From the NCBI RefSeq assembly GCF_900089945.1, contig NZ_FLQY01000343.1:1-35954 (forward strand): a DNA stretch of 35,954 bases, written 5' to 3'. The notes below the pieces were generated by a model, which did not search any database, was not told where the DNA came from, and saw only the letters and a program-made list of their open reading frames with translations. Below are positions 22,500 to 30,363 of the stretch, piece by piece; position 1 is the first letter of the stretch; each line of letters starts with the position of its first letter. This DNA is from Candidatus Propionivibrio aalborgensis (GTDB taxonomy: Bacteria > Pseudomonadota > Gammaproteobacteria > Burkholderiales > Rhodocyclaceae). A program made the translations under genes and the position numbers.

Positions 22500-24362
22500 T
22501 TACCGGGGTTGATATCGAATTCCGGCCAACACGTTGGCACCGGGCGTCTGGTAGTACTGTACCTGTTCGTAGTATTTATCGAACACGTTGTTGGCTCGAA
22601 TGAACAACGAAAAATCCTTGTCGAGACGATAAGCACCGAAAAGATTAAATAGCGTGTATCCGCCAAGCCGTTGCGTATTCTCTGCATCACTGTAACGCTG
22701 GCCCGTAGCGACAATCTCTCCGCCAACGTTCCAGTGTCCGCCGCTATAGTCCAATCCCACCGTTCCGAATTGTTTGGCACGGCGCGCCAGCTGATTGCCT
22801 GTGGATTCGTCTTTGGGATTAAGAAAGTCGGCGCTGCCATGCAGCTTCCAGGCTCCAAAGTATCCCGCATATACTAGCGTTACACCATTGATGCGCGCTT
22901 CGCTGACATTATGCGGAACGTAGAAATACGACCCAACCGGCGTCTCGGTCCACTGAATCAGATCCTTTATCCGGTTGTCGTAGTAGGTAGCCGAAGCTTT
23001 CTGGCTTGCGGTTTCCCAGTGCATGGCGATTTCAGCGCTCTTGGCCGTCTCGGGTTTCAGATTTGGGTTGCCCTGACCCACAAAGGGCGTATACGGGAAA
23101 TACAGGGCATTGATCGACGGCGCCTTGTAAGCGGTACCCGCTGAGGCACTTGCTCGCAGCGTATCGGTGAACTGGTAACCATAGGCCAAGGTCCCGGTAT
23201 TCTTTGCATCCGCGTTGGAAATGTCATCACGGCGCACGTTCATCTGCCAACGATTTGCGCCGACCGATGCCGTCCAACCGAGTAGCGCGGAATTAATCGT
23301 CCGCTTGGTCGTGGTGTAGGTTTGCGAGGCATCGACTTTCTGAGTAAGTTGCTCAATACCTGCCAGCAACTTACCGAGCGGCAAGGTGATGTCATTCATC
23401 CACTGGAACTGGTTTGATTCGGTGCGTGCCGAGCTTGCAGTCACGCCATCGGTGAGATACTCGGCATCGTCCACGCCCTGACCGATACGCAACGTACTTT
23501 GCCAAGCAGGCAGAAAGCGGTCACGCAAGGTGATGCTCGTGCCGGAAACGTTCAGTTTGTTCTTGTAGTCTTTGGCAGCAGACGCCCCGAAACCGCCATC
23601 GTAACGATTGGTGCCATCACTCGCAAACGCGTTGATTCCGATTTCATGATCTGCGTTGAAGCTGTACCCGAGATTCGCTGTATAGCTTTCGTTCTTGAAA
23701 CCGTCGAGATCCTTGTTGTACGCAAAACTTCGCGAATCGTGGACATTCGAGAAGCCATCGGTCCTGTCCTGCGCATATTGAAAGCTGTAACGGAACCCTT
23801 CGTGGCTGCCGCTGACGCCCGCTACAGCCCGCGTGGTGTCGTAGGTGCCGTAGGCAAGTTCGCCATTGAATTGTGCCGGGCCACCGCCTTGCCGGGTAAA
23901 AATCTGTATGACTCCACCAATCGCGTCCGCGCCGTAAAGCGATGATGCTGGACCACGCAAAATCTCGATATGGTCAATTTGCGAGAGCGGAATGCGCGAC
24001 AATGATGTGGTACCCAAGGTGGCTGAATTGAGTCGGATGCCATCAACCAGGATCACCGCCTGATCTGAATTTGTGCCGCGAATAAAGAGGCTTTGGGTAC
24101 TGCCGGGGCCGCCATCACTGGAGAAGCTGATACCCGGTTGGCGACCGAGCAACTCGGCCAAGGTCGACTGTGCTGCTTGCTCGATTTCTTCCCGGCGGAT
24201 GACGCTGACGTCACTAATCAACTCGTTTTCCCGTGTGGGAATCCGTGTTGCGGTGACCACTATGGGGTCGCTTACCTGGGAAGCATCCTGGCCTGTGGCG
24301 ATTGCCGGTATAGCAGAAAGTAGTGCGATAGAAACTGTTGTGAAAGCGCGACGTGGATACAT
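22500..24362 (-). CDS. btuB: BtuB, TonB-dependent outer-membrane cobalamin receptor
   Basis: The 620-residue protein has a signal peptide (MYPRRAFTTVSIALLSAIPA, cleaved near ATG-QD). A TonB box is evident in SDPIVVTATRIPT. The plug domain has LAELLGRQPGISFSSDGGPG, SLFIRGTNSDQAVILVDGIR and HIEILRGPASSLYGADAIGG. The 22-strand barrel follows with ASASAGTAYKAPSINALYFP and GNPNLKPETAKSAEIAMHW. Cobalamin specificity follows from the riboswitch and neighbours. ATG 24362 follows GGGAGAAA. The last residues are GIRYQPR, so the usual terminal aromatic residue is not the very last one. Confidence 0.93.
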   Translation of the reverse strand: MYPRRAFTTVSIALLSAIPAIATGQDASQVSDPIVVTATRIPTRENELISDVSVIRREEIEQAAQSTLAELLGRQPGISFSSDGGPGSTQSLFIRGTNSDQAVILVDGIRLNSATLGTTSLSRIPLSQIDHIEILRGPASSLYGADAIGGVIQIFTRQGGGPAQFNGELAYGTYDTTRAVAGVSGSHEGFRYSFQYAQDRTDGFSNVHDSRSFAYNKDLDGFKNESYTANLGYSFNADHEIGINAFASDGTNRYDGGFGASAAKDYKNKLNVSGTSITLRDRFLPAWQSTLRIGQGVDDAEYLTDGVTASSARTESNQFQWMNDITLPLGKLLAGIEQLTQKVDASQTYTTTKRTINSALLGWTASVGANRWQMNVRRDDISNADAKNTGTLAYGYQFTDTLRASASAGTAYKAPSINALYFPYTPFVGQGNPNLKPETAKSAEIAMHWETASQKASATYYDNRIKDLIQWTETPVGSYFYVPHNVSEARINGVTLVYAGYFGAWKLHGSADFLNPKDESTGNQLARRAKQFGTVGLDYSGGHWNVGGEIVATGQRYSDAENTQRLGGYTLFNLFGAYRLDKDFSLFIRANNVFDKYYEQVQYYQTPGANVLAGIRYQPR

Positions 24363-24519
24363 TTCGGATTTCTCCCGATGGCCGATTGACGTCCCCGCAA
24401 ACCGGCGAGCAATAAATCGGAACTGCGCGATGGAGAAGTCTTCGAGATGGGCGCGTGCTTCTGCAAACTGCGCTGAGCATGTCGTGTCCGCCTCCCCGCG
24501 GCACTTCCGTCTGTTTGCG

Positions 24520-24705
24520 CGAAGGCCGGTATCCGGGCTCACGAGTCTTGATGTGTCGCCTTCCCAGGCGCTTGCCCAGTGGCCTATCGACACAACCTCA
24601 CTCGCTTACCGTTGCGGGGGCAGCACAGGCATGATGTCTTGCAGACACGCACCTGTTTCCCGTTTAACCGCTGCAGAGAATTTGGAAAACCCTGCGTTGC
24701 GGCAC
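24520..24705 (-). ncRNA. Cobalamin riboswitch upstream of btuB
   Basis: Reading leftward: GGTGCCGCAACGCAGG, TTAAACGGGAAACAGGTGCG, GCTGCCCCCGCAACGGTAAG, CCACTGGGCAAGCGCCTGGG with AAGGCGACACATC, and the B12-box-like GTGAGCCCGGATACCGGCC. This is a textbook B12 element. It lies about 160 bases before the btuB ATG and should lower expression of btuB-btuC-btuD-cobO-cobB-bluB when adenosylcobalamin is high. The interval 24363-24519 should hold the expression platform; no clear intrinsic terminator was found. Confidence 0.96.
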
Positions 24706-24748
24706 CTTGCACGCTATATTTCGCCCTATGCCAGCAACGAAGGGCGCG

Positions 24749-24780
24749 ATTATAGCGCAAAGCCCGATTGAGTTGCTCAA
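24749..24780 (-). promoter_or_regulatory. Candidate promoter of the btuB operon
   Basis: A perfect leftward TATAAT (24754-24749) lies about 45 bases upstream of the riboswitch. The best -35 is TTGAGC (24780-24775), with a long spacer of 20 bases. The -35 lies inside a perfect GCTCAAC-GA-GTTGAGC palindrome (24775-24790). Confidence 0.45.
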
Positions 24781-24829
24781 CGAGTTGAGCCGTGTGAAAT
24801 AAATCACATTTAAAACCAAGGCTTAATCC

Positions 24830-24859
24830 TTGACTTCGCTTGGTTTTTAAAACTATAGT
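24830..24859 (+). promoter_or_regulatory. Promoter of the zapB-like/zapA genes
   Basis: TTGACT (24830-24835), an 18-base spacer and TATAGT (24854-24859) make a strong sigma70 match. The -10 ends seven bases before ATG 24867, so the transcript would have almost no leader. A 9-base inverted repeat AAAACCAAG/CTTGGTTTT (24812-24820 and 24839-24847) brackets the -35. Confidence 0.6.
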
Positions 24860-24866
24860 CCATTGC

Positions 24867-25073
24867 ATGATTGACGAACTGAATATGCTCGAAAGCAAAG
24901 TTGTCCAGACTGTGTCGCTTTGCCAAGAGTTGCGTGCGGAAAACGACCTACTTCGGCAGCAACTTGCCGCCACTGAGGAGGTCAGGAAGGGCTTGTCCGA
25001 ACGCATGGAGTCGGCCCGCAGCCGGCTTGAACAACTTGCCCGGCAATTGCCGGAAGCCAAAGCCACAGTTTGA
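24867..25073 (+). CDS. Small coiled-coil protein, ZapB-like (TIGR02449-type)
   Basis: The 68-residue, fully helical coiled-coil protein has heptads of Leu and charged residues: LESKVVQTVSLCQELRAEND, LLRQQLAATEEVRKGL, RSRLEQLARQLPEA. Small proteins of this form stand directly before zapA in beta- and gammaproteobacteria and are often named ZapB by analogy; a division role is inference. ATG 24867 sits right after the predicted promoter. The stop is eight bases before the zapA ATG. Confidence 0.7.
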   Translation: MIDELNMLESKVVQTVSLCQELRAENDLLRQQLAATEEVRKGLSERMESARSRLEQLARQLPEAKATV

Positions 25074-25081
25074 ACGAACCC

Positions 25082-25426
25082 ATGCCCAACGACGCCAACT
25101 ATCTCGACGTTACCCTGCTCGGCAAGGAATACCGTGTGGCCTGCCCGCCGGAAGAGCACGATGCCCTGCTTGATGCCGTGGCCTATGTTGATGAAAAGAT
25201 GCACGATATTGCTGAAAAAACGAAGAGTACAATTTCCGAGCGCATCGCCGTCATGGCGGCACTGAACATCGCTCACGAATACCTTTCTCAGCCGCAATCA
25301 CCGACCGAAACGCCTCCGCCTGACGATTCGGAAACAGGACTGGACATTACCGTCGTAAAGCGTAGAATTTCCAGCATGGGGGCAAAACTTGAAGCGGTGC
25401 TCGCACCGCAGGAAAAGTTGCTCTGA
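25082..25426 (+). CDS. zapA: Cell division protein ZapA
   Basis: The 114-residue protein has the ZapA fold: N-terminal beta segment YLDVTLLGKEYRVACPPEEH, then ALLDAVAYVDEKMHDI and ERIAVMAALNIAHEYLS, and a C-terminal helix. ZapA binds FtsZ and bundles its filaments at the division site. ATG 25082 is preferred over an in-frame TTG at 25070 that overlaps the previous stop. The order zapA then 6S RNA is conserved in proteobacteria and supports the call. A Pro-rich linker (SPTETPPPDDSE) before the last helix is somewhat unusual. Confidence 0.88.
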   Translation: MPNDANYLDVTLLGKEYRVACPPEEHDALLDAVAYVDEKMHDIAEKTKSTISERIAVMAALNIAHEYLSQPQSPTETPPPDDSETGLDITVVKRRISSMGAKLEAVLAPQEKLL

Positions 25427-25429
25427 GCC

Positions 25430-25621
25430 TCCGACAGTTGTTCCCTGCGGTGTTTGCCAAGGCCATACATTCTTTGAACCAATGCTAATTGGCGTCGGTT
25501 GCAGACCATAGAAGCTGCTGTTGTGCGCGCCTTACTCGATGGGTGTGCCTGATGCGGAAGGAATGCGACCAATCTGAACTCCGGTTCAGGATGCCGGCCT
25601 AGCGGCACTCGCGGGGACATA
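25430..25621 (+). ncRNA. ssrS: 6S RNA
   Basis: A gene-free stretch directly after zapA has the marks of 6S RNA. The closing stem pairs TTCCCTGCGGTGTTTGCC (about 25440-25458) with GGCACTCGCGGGGACATAA (about 25604-25622). Inner helices include CCGGTTCAGG paired near CCAATCTGAACTCC, and a large central open region lies between. 6S RNA mimics an open promoter and holds sigma70-RNA polymerase in stationary phase. The ends are estimates. The zapA neighbourhood is the standard location. Confidence 0.85.
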
Positions 25622-25626
25622 ATTCA

Positions 25627-25661
25627 ACAGCGCGCGAATTAATTTCGCGCGCTGTTTTTTT
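25627..25661 (+). terminator. Intrinsic terminator after 6S RNA
   Basis: The stem ACAGCGCGCGAA with its complement TTTCGCGCGCTGT and a short TTAA-type loop is followed by a run of seven T. It is a strong rho-independent terminator for the zapA/6S unit. Confidence 0.9.
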
Positions 25662-25685
25662 GTCCAGTCGCGAAGAACTTGATTG

Positions 25686-26261
25686 ATGGAGGCATTTCTC
25701 GTATCAACCGGCATTGTTGCCTTGGCAGAAATTGGCGACAAGACCCAACTGCTGGCCTTCATCCTCGCTGCAAGATTCCGCAAGCCGGTCCCAATCATTC
25801 TGGGCATCCTGGTCGCGACGCTGACCAACCATTTCTTGGCTGGTATGCTGGGTTCCTGGATTACCATACTGCTCGGGCCCGAGACGCTGCGCTGGGTGCT
25901 TGGCGTTTCCTTCATCGCCATGGCGCTGTGGACGCTTGTTCCCGACGAATTTGAGGAAAAGGACGCCAATCTCGCGCGATTTGGCGTTTTCGGTACCACG
26001 TTGATTGCCTTTTTCTTCGCCGAGATGGGTGACAAGACCCAAGTCGCGACAGTCGCGCTGGCCGCACAGTATCGAACTGTCATTGAGGTGGTGGCCGGCA
26101 CAACCTTCGGCATGATGCTGTCCAATGTGCCGGCCGTCCTGCTGGGTGACCGCGTAGCAGCCAGAATGCCGGCACGTGCCGTGCATGGCGTCGCTGCGGC
26201 CATCTTTGCCGTGCTAGGCATTGCCACCTTGCTTGGTGCAGGTGAGCGTATCGGTTTCTGA
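25686..26261 (+). CDS. GDT1/UPF0016-family cation exporter
   Basis: The 191-residue membrane protein has two homologous halves of three helices. Each half carries the family motif E-x-G-D-K-T: ALAEIGDKTQLLAFILAARF near residue 12 and FFFAEMGDKTQVATVALAAQ near residue 118. The family (TMEM165/Gdt1, MneA in Vibrio) exports Mn2+ or exchanges Ca2+/Mn2+ for protons; the ion here is inferred. The ATG at 25686 is only 25 bases after the 6S terminator, with a weak ribosome site, so its promoter must lie in or before the 6S gene or it relies on read-through. Confidence 0.85.
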   Translation: MEAFLVSTGIVALAEIGDKTQLLAFILAARFRKPVPIILGILVATLTNHFLAGMLGSWITILLGPETLRWVLGVSFIAMALWTLVPDEFEEKDANLARFGVFGTTLIAFFFAEMGDKTQVATVALAAQYRTVIEVVAGTTFGMMLSNVPAVLLGDRVAARMPARAVHGVAAAIFAVLGIATLLGAGERIGF

Positions 26262-26338
26262 GGAGGAGCACAGGCGCAGGAACTTGTCATGCTGCTTTCG
26301 TGCCCAAATAAAACCTTCTTCAGCAACCGGAATCCGTG

Positions 26339-27892
26339 ATGCTTCATTTCGATAACCGACTGGTCCGCGAATTGCCGGGCGAGAGTGACACACGCAATCA
26401 TTCGCGCCAGGTGCACGGTGCGATCTGGTCGCCAGTCATGCCAACGCGGGTTACAGCGCCGGAATTGCTGGCCTACTCTCGCGAAATGGCGCAACTTCTC
26501 GGCCTTGATGCGAGTGATCTCACTTCACCGCAGTGGGTGAACGCCCTGGCCGGCAACGCCCTGCTACCGGGGATGACGGCCTACGCCACGTGCTACGGGG
26601 GCCACCAGTTCGGCAACTGGGCGCGGCAACTGGGCGACGGCCGTGCAATTTTTCTCGGAGAAGTCGTCAATGGCGCCGTGCAGCGATTCGAGCTGCAGCT
26701 CAAGGGTGCCGGTCCGACACCCTATTCGCGCCGCGCTGACGGCCGTGCCGTGTTGCGATCGTCGATCCGGGAATTTCTGTGCAGCGAAGCCATGCATCAT
26801 CTCGGCGTCCCGACGACCCGAGCGCTCTCGCTGGTAACGACGGGAGAAGCGGTGGTGCGTGACATGTTCTATGACGGCAACCCGACCGAAGAGCCGGGCG
26901 CGGTGGTGTGCCGCGTTGCGCCATCATTTATCCGCTTCGGGCATTTCGAGCTGCCTGCTTCACGCGGCGACGAAGCGTTGCTGCGCCGGTTGGTGGAGTT
27001 CACGATCGCGCGCGATTTCCCTGATTTTTCTGCCGACCCGGACGACGGCCTGATACGTTGGTTTGCCGAAATATGCGAGCGCACCGCGCGCCTCATGGTG
27101 CACTGGATGCGGGTTGGCTTTGTTCATGGAGTGATGAATACCGACAACATGTCGATTCTTGGGCTGACCATCGATTATGGTCCTTACGGTTGGGTTGATG
27201 ATTTCGACCCCTCATGGACGCCGAACACGACGGATGCCTCTGGTCGTCGTTATTGTTTTGGCCGGCAACCTGAGATTGCCCGCTGGAACCTCGAACGGCT
27301 TGCCGAGGCATTGGCCGTTATTGAGCCAGACCATGACGGACTGGGGCTCGGGCTGACGCGCTACGACGATATCTACAACAAGGAATTCCAGCTGGCCTTC
27401 GCCGCCAAGTTCGGTTTCACGGCGTGGCGCGATGAGGATGCGGCCTTGGTTGAAGAATGTTTTGGCCTGATGCATCGGGCCGAGGTCGATATGACGATCT
27501 TTTTCCGCGGCCTGGCGCGAATCGATATTCAAGCCCCGGCGCTGGGAACCCTTCATGAAGCCTTTTACCGCGAAGAGCTGTTTGCAGCTCATGCGGCCGA
27601 ATTCACCGCTTGGCTAGTGCGCTGGGCTTCCCGTGTGCGCTCGGACGATGATCGCGAAGAATCTCGGATAGCGCTCATGAACGCTGTCAATCCACGCTAT
27701 GTACTGCGCAACTGTCTGGCGCAGCAAGCGATTGACGGCGCCGAAAACGGTGATCCGGGAATGATTCATCAGTTGCTCGATGTCTTGCGCAATCCATACG
27801 ATGAACGGCCTGGGTGTGAAGCATTTGCCGCCAGGCGTCCTGACTGGGCTCGCCACAAAGCGGGTTGCTCAATGCTCTCATGCAGTTCGTAA
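26339..27892 (+). CDS. selO: SelO, protein adenylyltransferase pseudokinase
   Basis: The 517-residue protein of the SelO/YdiU (UPF0061) family AMPylates Ser/Thr/Tyr of target proteins, with links to redox stress. Motifs: [80 protein letters not shown] and [12 protein letters not shown]. Near the end is [15 protein letters not shown]. The C-terminus GCSMLSCSS keeps the conserved Cys where animal SelO has selenocysteine. ATG 26339 is preceded by an in-frame GTG. The gap from the previous gene (26262-26338) holds no clear signal. Confidence 0.95.
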   Translation: MLHFDNRLVRELPGESDTRNHSRQVHGAIWSPVMPTRVTAPELLAYSREMAQLLGLDASDLTSPQWVNALAGNALLPGMTAYATCYGGHQFGNWARQLGDGRAIFLGEVVNGAVQRFELQLKGAGPTPYSRRADGRAVLRSSIREFLCSEAMHHLGVPTTRALSLVTTGEAVVRDMFYDGNPTEEPGAVVCRVAPSFIRFGHFELPASRGDEALLRRLVEFTIARDFPDFSADPDDGLIRWFAEICERTARLMVHWMRVGFVHGVMNTDNMSILGLTIDYGPYGWVDDFDPSWTPNTTDASGRRYCFGRQPEIARWNLERLAEALAVIEPDHDGLGLGLTRYDDIYNKEFQLAFAAKFGFTAWRDEDAALVEECFGLMHRAEVDMTIFFRGLARIDIQAPALGTLHEAFYREELFAAHAAEFTAWLVRWASRVRSDDDREESRIALMNAVNPRYVLRNCLAQQAIDGAENGDPGMIHQLLDVLRNPYDERPGCEAFAARRPDWARHKAGCSMLSCSS

Positions 27893-27943
27893 ACTCGCGG
27901 GAAGTTGCGCGTAGAATGGCGCTTTGCGCGATAAGGAGTGGTC

Positions 27944-28222
27944 ATGCCCTATACGTCCGATCTGGTTCATGAACTCAATACCCTGATCCGTTTTGATCTT
28001 GAGACCGGCCTGCAGGGTATCAAGGTGCACAAGACGGCCGACAAGCAGGTGATTGCTGCGGTTCGACGCCTGCACGCCAAGGGGTTGGTCACACAGGCTG
28101 ACGGCGGATACCTGACCAGCCTCGGGCGGGAAGCGGCAGAGTTCGCGCAGACAGTACTCGGCATTCTTACGGCGGGTGTCGCCGCATCCATTTCTGCCCA
28201 CGAGCCGATACCCGAAGGCTGA
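27944..28222 (+). CDS. TIGR02647-family small protein
   Basis: The 92-residue protein starts MPYTSDLVHELNTLIRFDL and continues with GIKVHKTADKQVIAAVRRLH, KGLVTQADGGYLTSLGREAA and EFAQTVLGIL. This pattern is that of the conserved family TIGR02647 of beta/gammaproteobacteria, which resembles a small winged-helix protein; no function is established. AAGGAG lies seven bases before ATG 27944. It converges on dsbD with an 11-base gap, and no terminator hairpin is evident between them. Confidence 0.8.
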   Translation: MPYTSDLVHELNTLIRFDLETGLQGIKVHKTADKQVIAAVRRLHAKGLVTQADGGYLTSLGREAAEFAQTVLGILTAGVAASISAHEPIPEG

Positions 28223-28233
28223 GGACTGATCTT

Positions 28234-29991
28234 TCAGCGCAAGCGTGAAAGTGTTGCCAGAAATTCATCGGCGCCCTGAAAGCCGATCACCCGAACCCCC
28301 ATGTCTTCTTTTCCGCTGGCATCGAAAAAAATGATTCCGGGTGGGCCGAAAAGCTTGAAGCGCGCGAGAAGCGCCTTGTCCTCCTCAGTGTTGGCGGTCA
28401 CATCGGCTTGCAACAGGGTCCAGCCGGCGAGTTTTTGTTGCACACGAATATCGGAAAAAGTGAAGCGTTCCAATTCCTTGCACGACACGCACCAGTCCGC
28501 GTAGAAGTCGAGCATGACGGGCTTGGCAGAGGATTGGATGCGGGCATCCAGTTCGGCGATTGAGTGGATGCGCTCAAACGGCAGACGACTGATTTCGCTG
28601 CTCTGGGCCCCGCCACGCAACCCGGAAAGCGGCTGCAATGGATCCTTGGCGCCGGCAAGTGCACCGACCAGCATCGCGGCACCGGTAATCAGCATGACCA
28701 TACCGATGCCTTTCCAGAAACGTTGCCAGCCCTTCGCGTGCGCTGGCAACGGATCGAGCGCGTGCAGGTAGATCGCCGGAATGATCAGTAACAGCGCCCA
28801 CGCCAGCATCTGAACCACGACCGGAATGACCGGTGAAACCGTCCATACGGCGGAGGCCAGCAGGATCACGCCGAACGCCTTTTTGACCGCCTCCATCCAC
28901 GGCCCCGATTTGGGCAGCAACGTCCCCGCCGAGAGGCCGACGGCGAGCAGCGGAGTGCCCATGCCGAACGCCATGAAAAAGAGCGCCAAACCGCCTAGCA
29001 GCGCGTCGCCGGTCTGCCCGATATAAAGCAGGGCACCGGCCAGCGGAGCCGCGACGCAGGGGCCGACGATTATCGCCGACAGCACCCCCATGGCCGCCAC
29101 GCCGGGGAGTGATCCGCCCTTGATATGTGACGCTTCTTCCGACACTTTGCTTTGCAGGAAAGTGGGGAACTGCAACTCATAAAAGCCGAACATAGAAAAT
29201 GACAGTACGACGAAAATCAACGCGAAACCGCCGAGCACCCATGAGTTCTGCAGGGCCGTCGAAATCAGTGTACCGGTCAGGCCGGCGGCAATACCGGCCG
29301 CGGCATAGGTTATCGCCATTCCAGTAACATAAGCCAGCGAGAGCGCGAAGCCGCGAGCGTGCGACACACCATGTCCATCGCGTCCGGCACCGACAATGAT
29401 GCTGGAAAGAATCGGAATCATCGGAAAGACGCAGGGCGTCAGTGAGAGCAGCAAGCCGAAGCCGAAGAAACTTAAAACGATCAGCCAGAAACCGGCGTTT
29501 TTCAGCAGTTGCGCGATTCGGCCGGATTCATCACCGCTCGGCGTATCAAGCGGCACTGCCGACGGGTCGGGCAGTTCAAGGCTCAGTGCCTGCTTTTGCG
29601 GCGGGTAGCAGACACCCGCATCGGCACAACCTTGCGACGTGATATTCAGGGTGAGCGGCAGTTTGCCGGAGCTGTTGCGCTCGACCGGAAGGCGAATCAA
29701 TACTTCATCGTAGTAGACGACGACCTTGCCGAAAGTCTCGTCATTCTTCTCCTTGCCTTTCGGCAGAATGGGCGTGCCGAGCTGCACGCCGGGCGGTTCA
29801 GCGCTGAAGCGGAACTTGTCGCGGTAAAGGTAATACGCCGGGGCGATCTCGAAGCGCACTTCAATCGTCTGACCATCAAGCGCGCGTGCCGTGGGCTTGA
29901 ATGCAGCCAGTGGATGCAGCAGGTCCTCTGCGTTGGCGAGACTGCAGAGCAGCAGAGAAATCATCAGGCAACGCAATAGCTGACGCATCAT
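28234..29991 (-). CDS. dsbD: DsbD, thiol:disulfide interchange protein
   Basis: The 585-residue protein has a signal peptide ending LANA-ED. The periplasmic alpha domain has the redox pair in CADAGVCYPP. Eight membrane helices form the beta domain with LTPCVFPMIPILSSIIVGAG and AIIVGPCVAAPLAGALLYIG, both Pro-Cys pairs intact. The C-terminal thioredoxin-like domain has FYADWCVSCKELERFTFSD. It carries electrons from cytoplasmic thioredoxin to DsbC, DsbG and cytochrome c maturation. The ATG at 29991 overlaps the cutA stop (ATGA); a second ATG follows immediately. Confidence 0.95.
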   Translation of the reverse strand: MMRQLLRCLMISLLLCSLANAEDLLHPLAAFKPTARALDGQTIEVRFEIAPAYYLYRDKFRFSAEPPGVQLGTPILPKGKEKNDETFGKVVVYYDEVLIRLPVERNSSGKLPLTLNITSQGCADAGVCYPPQKQALSLELPDPSAVPLDTPSGDESGRIAQLLKNAGFWLIVLSFFGFGLLLSLTPCVFPMIPILSSIIVGAGRDGHGVSHARGFALSLAYVTGMAITYAAAGIAAGLTGTLISTALQNSWVLGGFALIFVVLSFSMFGFYELQFPTFLQSKVSEEASHIKGGSLPGVAAMGVLSAIIVGPCVAAPLAGALLYIGQTGDALLGGLALFFMAFGMGTPLLAVGLSAGTLLPKSGPWMEAVKKAFGVILLASAVWTVSPVIPVVVQMLAWALLLIIPAIYLHALDPLPAHAKGWQRFWKGIGMVMLITGAAMLVGALAGAKDPLQPLSGLRGGAQSSEISRLPFERIHSIAELDARIQSSAKPVMLDFYADWCVSCKELERFTFSDIRVQQKLAGWTLLQADVTANTEEDKALLARFKLFGPPGIIFFDASGKEDMGVRVIGFQGADEFLATLSRLR

Positions 29992-30323
29992 GGTGCGGAC
30001 CAGTCGTCGCTCTGTGTTTCTGCCGCTACCCAAGCAAGATAGCCTGGCAGGCCAAGCAACACGGGTAAAGCGATGATCTCCGGGGTTTCATAGGGGTGTC
30101 GCGCGCGGATCGCTTCCTCGAGCGCCGGGTAACGTGCCTCGGTCGTTTTGATGAGCAGCGGCACTTCATCGGCCGTCTCGACCTCACCCTGCCAGCGATA
30201 GATCGAATGGCAAGGGGGGAGAATATTGACACAGGCAGCCAGCCGGTCTTCTACGAGCCGGGCAGCCAGAGTTTCGGCGGTCGCTCGATCAGGCAGGTTG
30301 GTCAGGACGAGGAGCGTATTCAT
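29988..30323 (-). CDS. cutA: CutA, divalent cation tolerance protein
   Basis: The 111-residue protein of the trimeric CutA1 family has LLVLTNLPDRATAETLAARL, EDRLAACVNILP, SIYRWQGEVETADEVPLLIK and RHPYETPEIIALPV. It is PII-like in fold. In E. coli the cutA-dsbD pair is linked to copper tolerance, and the same arrangement is seen here with a four-base overlap. ATG 30323 is chosen because the family begins there. Confidence 0.94.
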   Translation of the reverse strand: MNTLLVLTNLPDRATAETLAARLVEDRLAACVNILPPCHSIYRWQGEVETADEVPLLIKTTEARYPALEEAIRARHPYETPEIIALPVLLGLPGYLAWVAAETQSDDWSAP

Positions 30324-30363
30324 GCCGGGGATTTTACTCTCAACCGGCGTAGCGACCCGAGCG

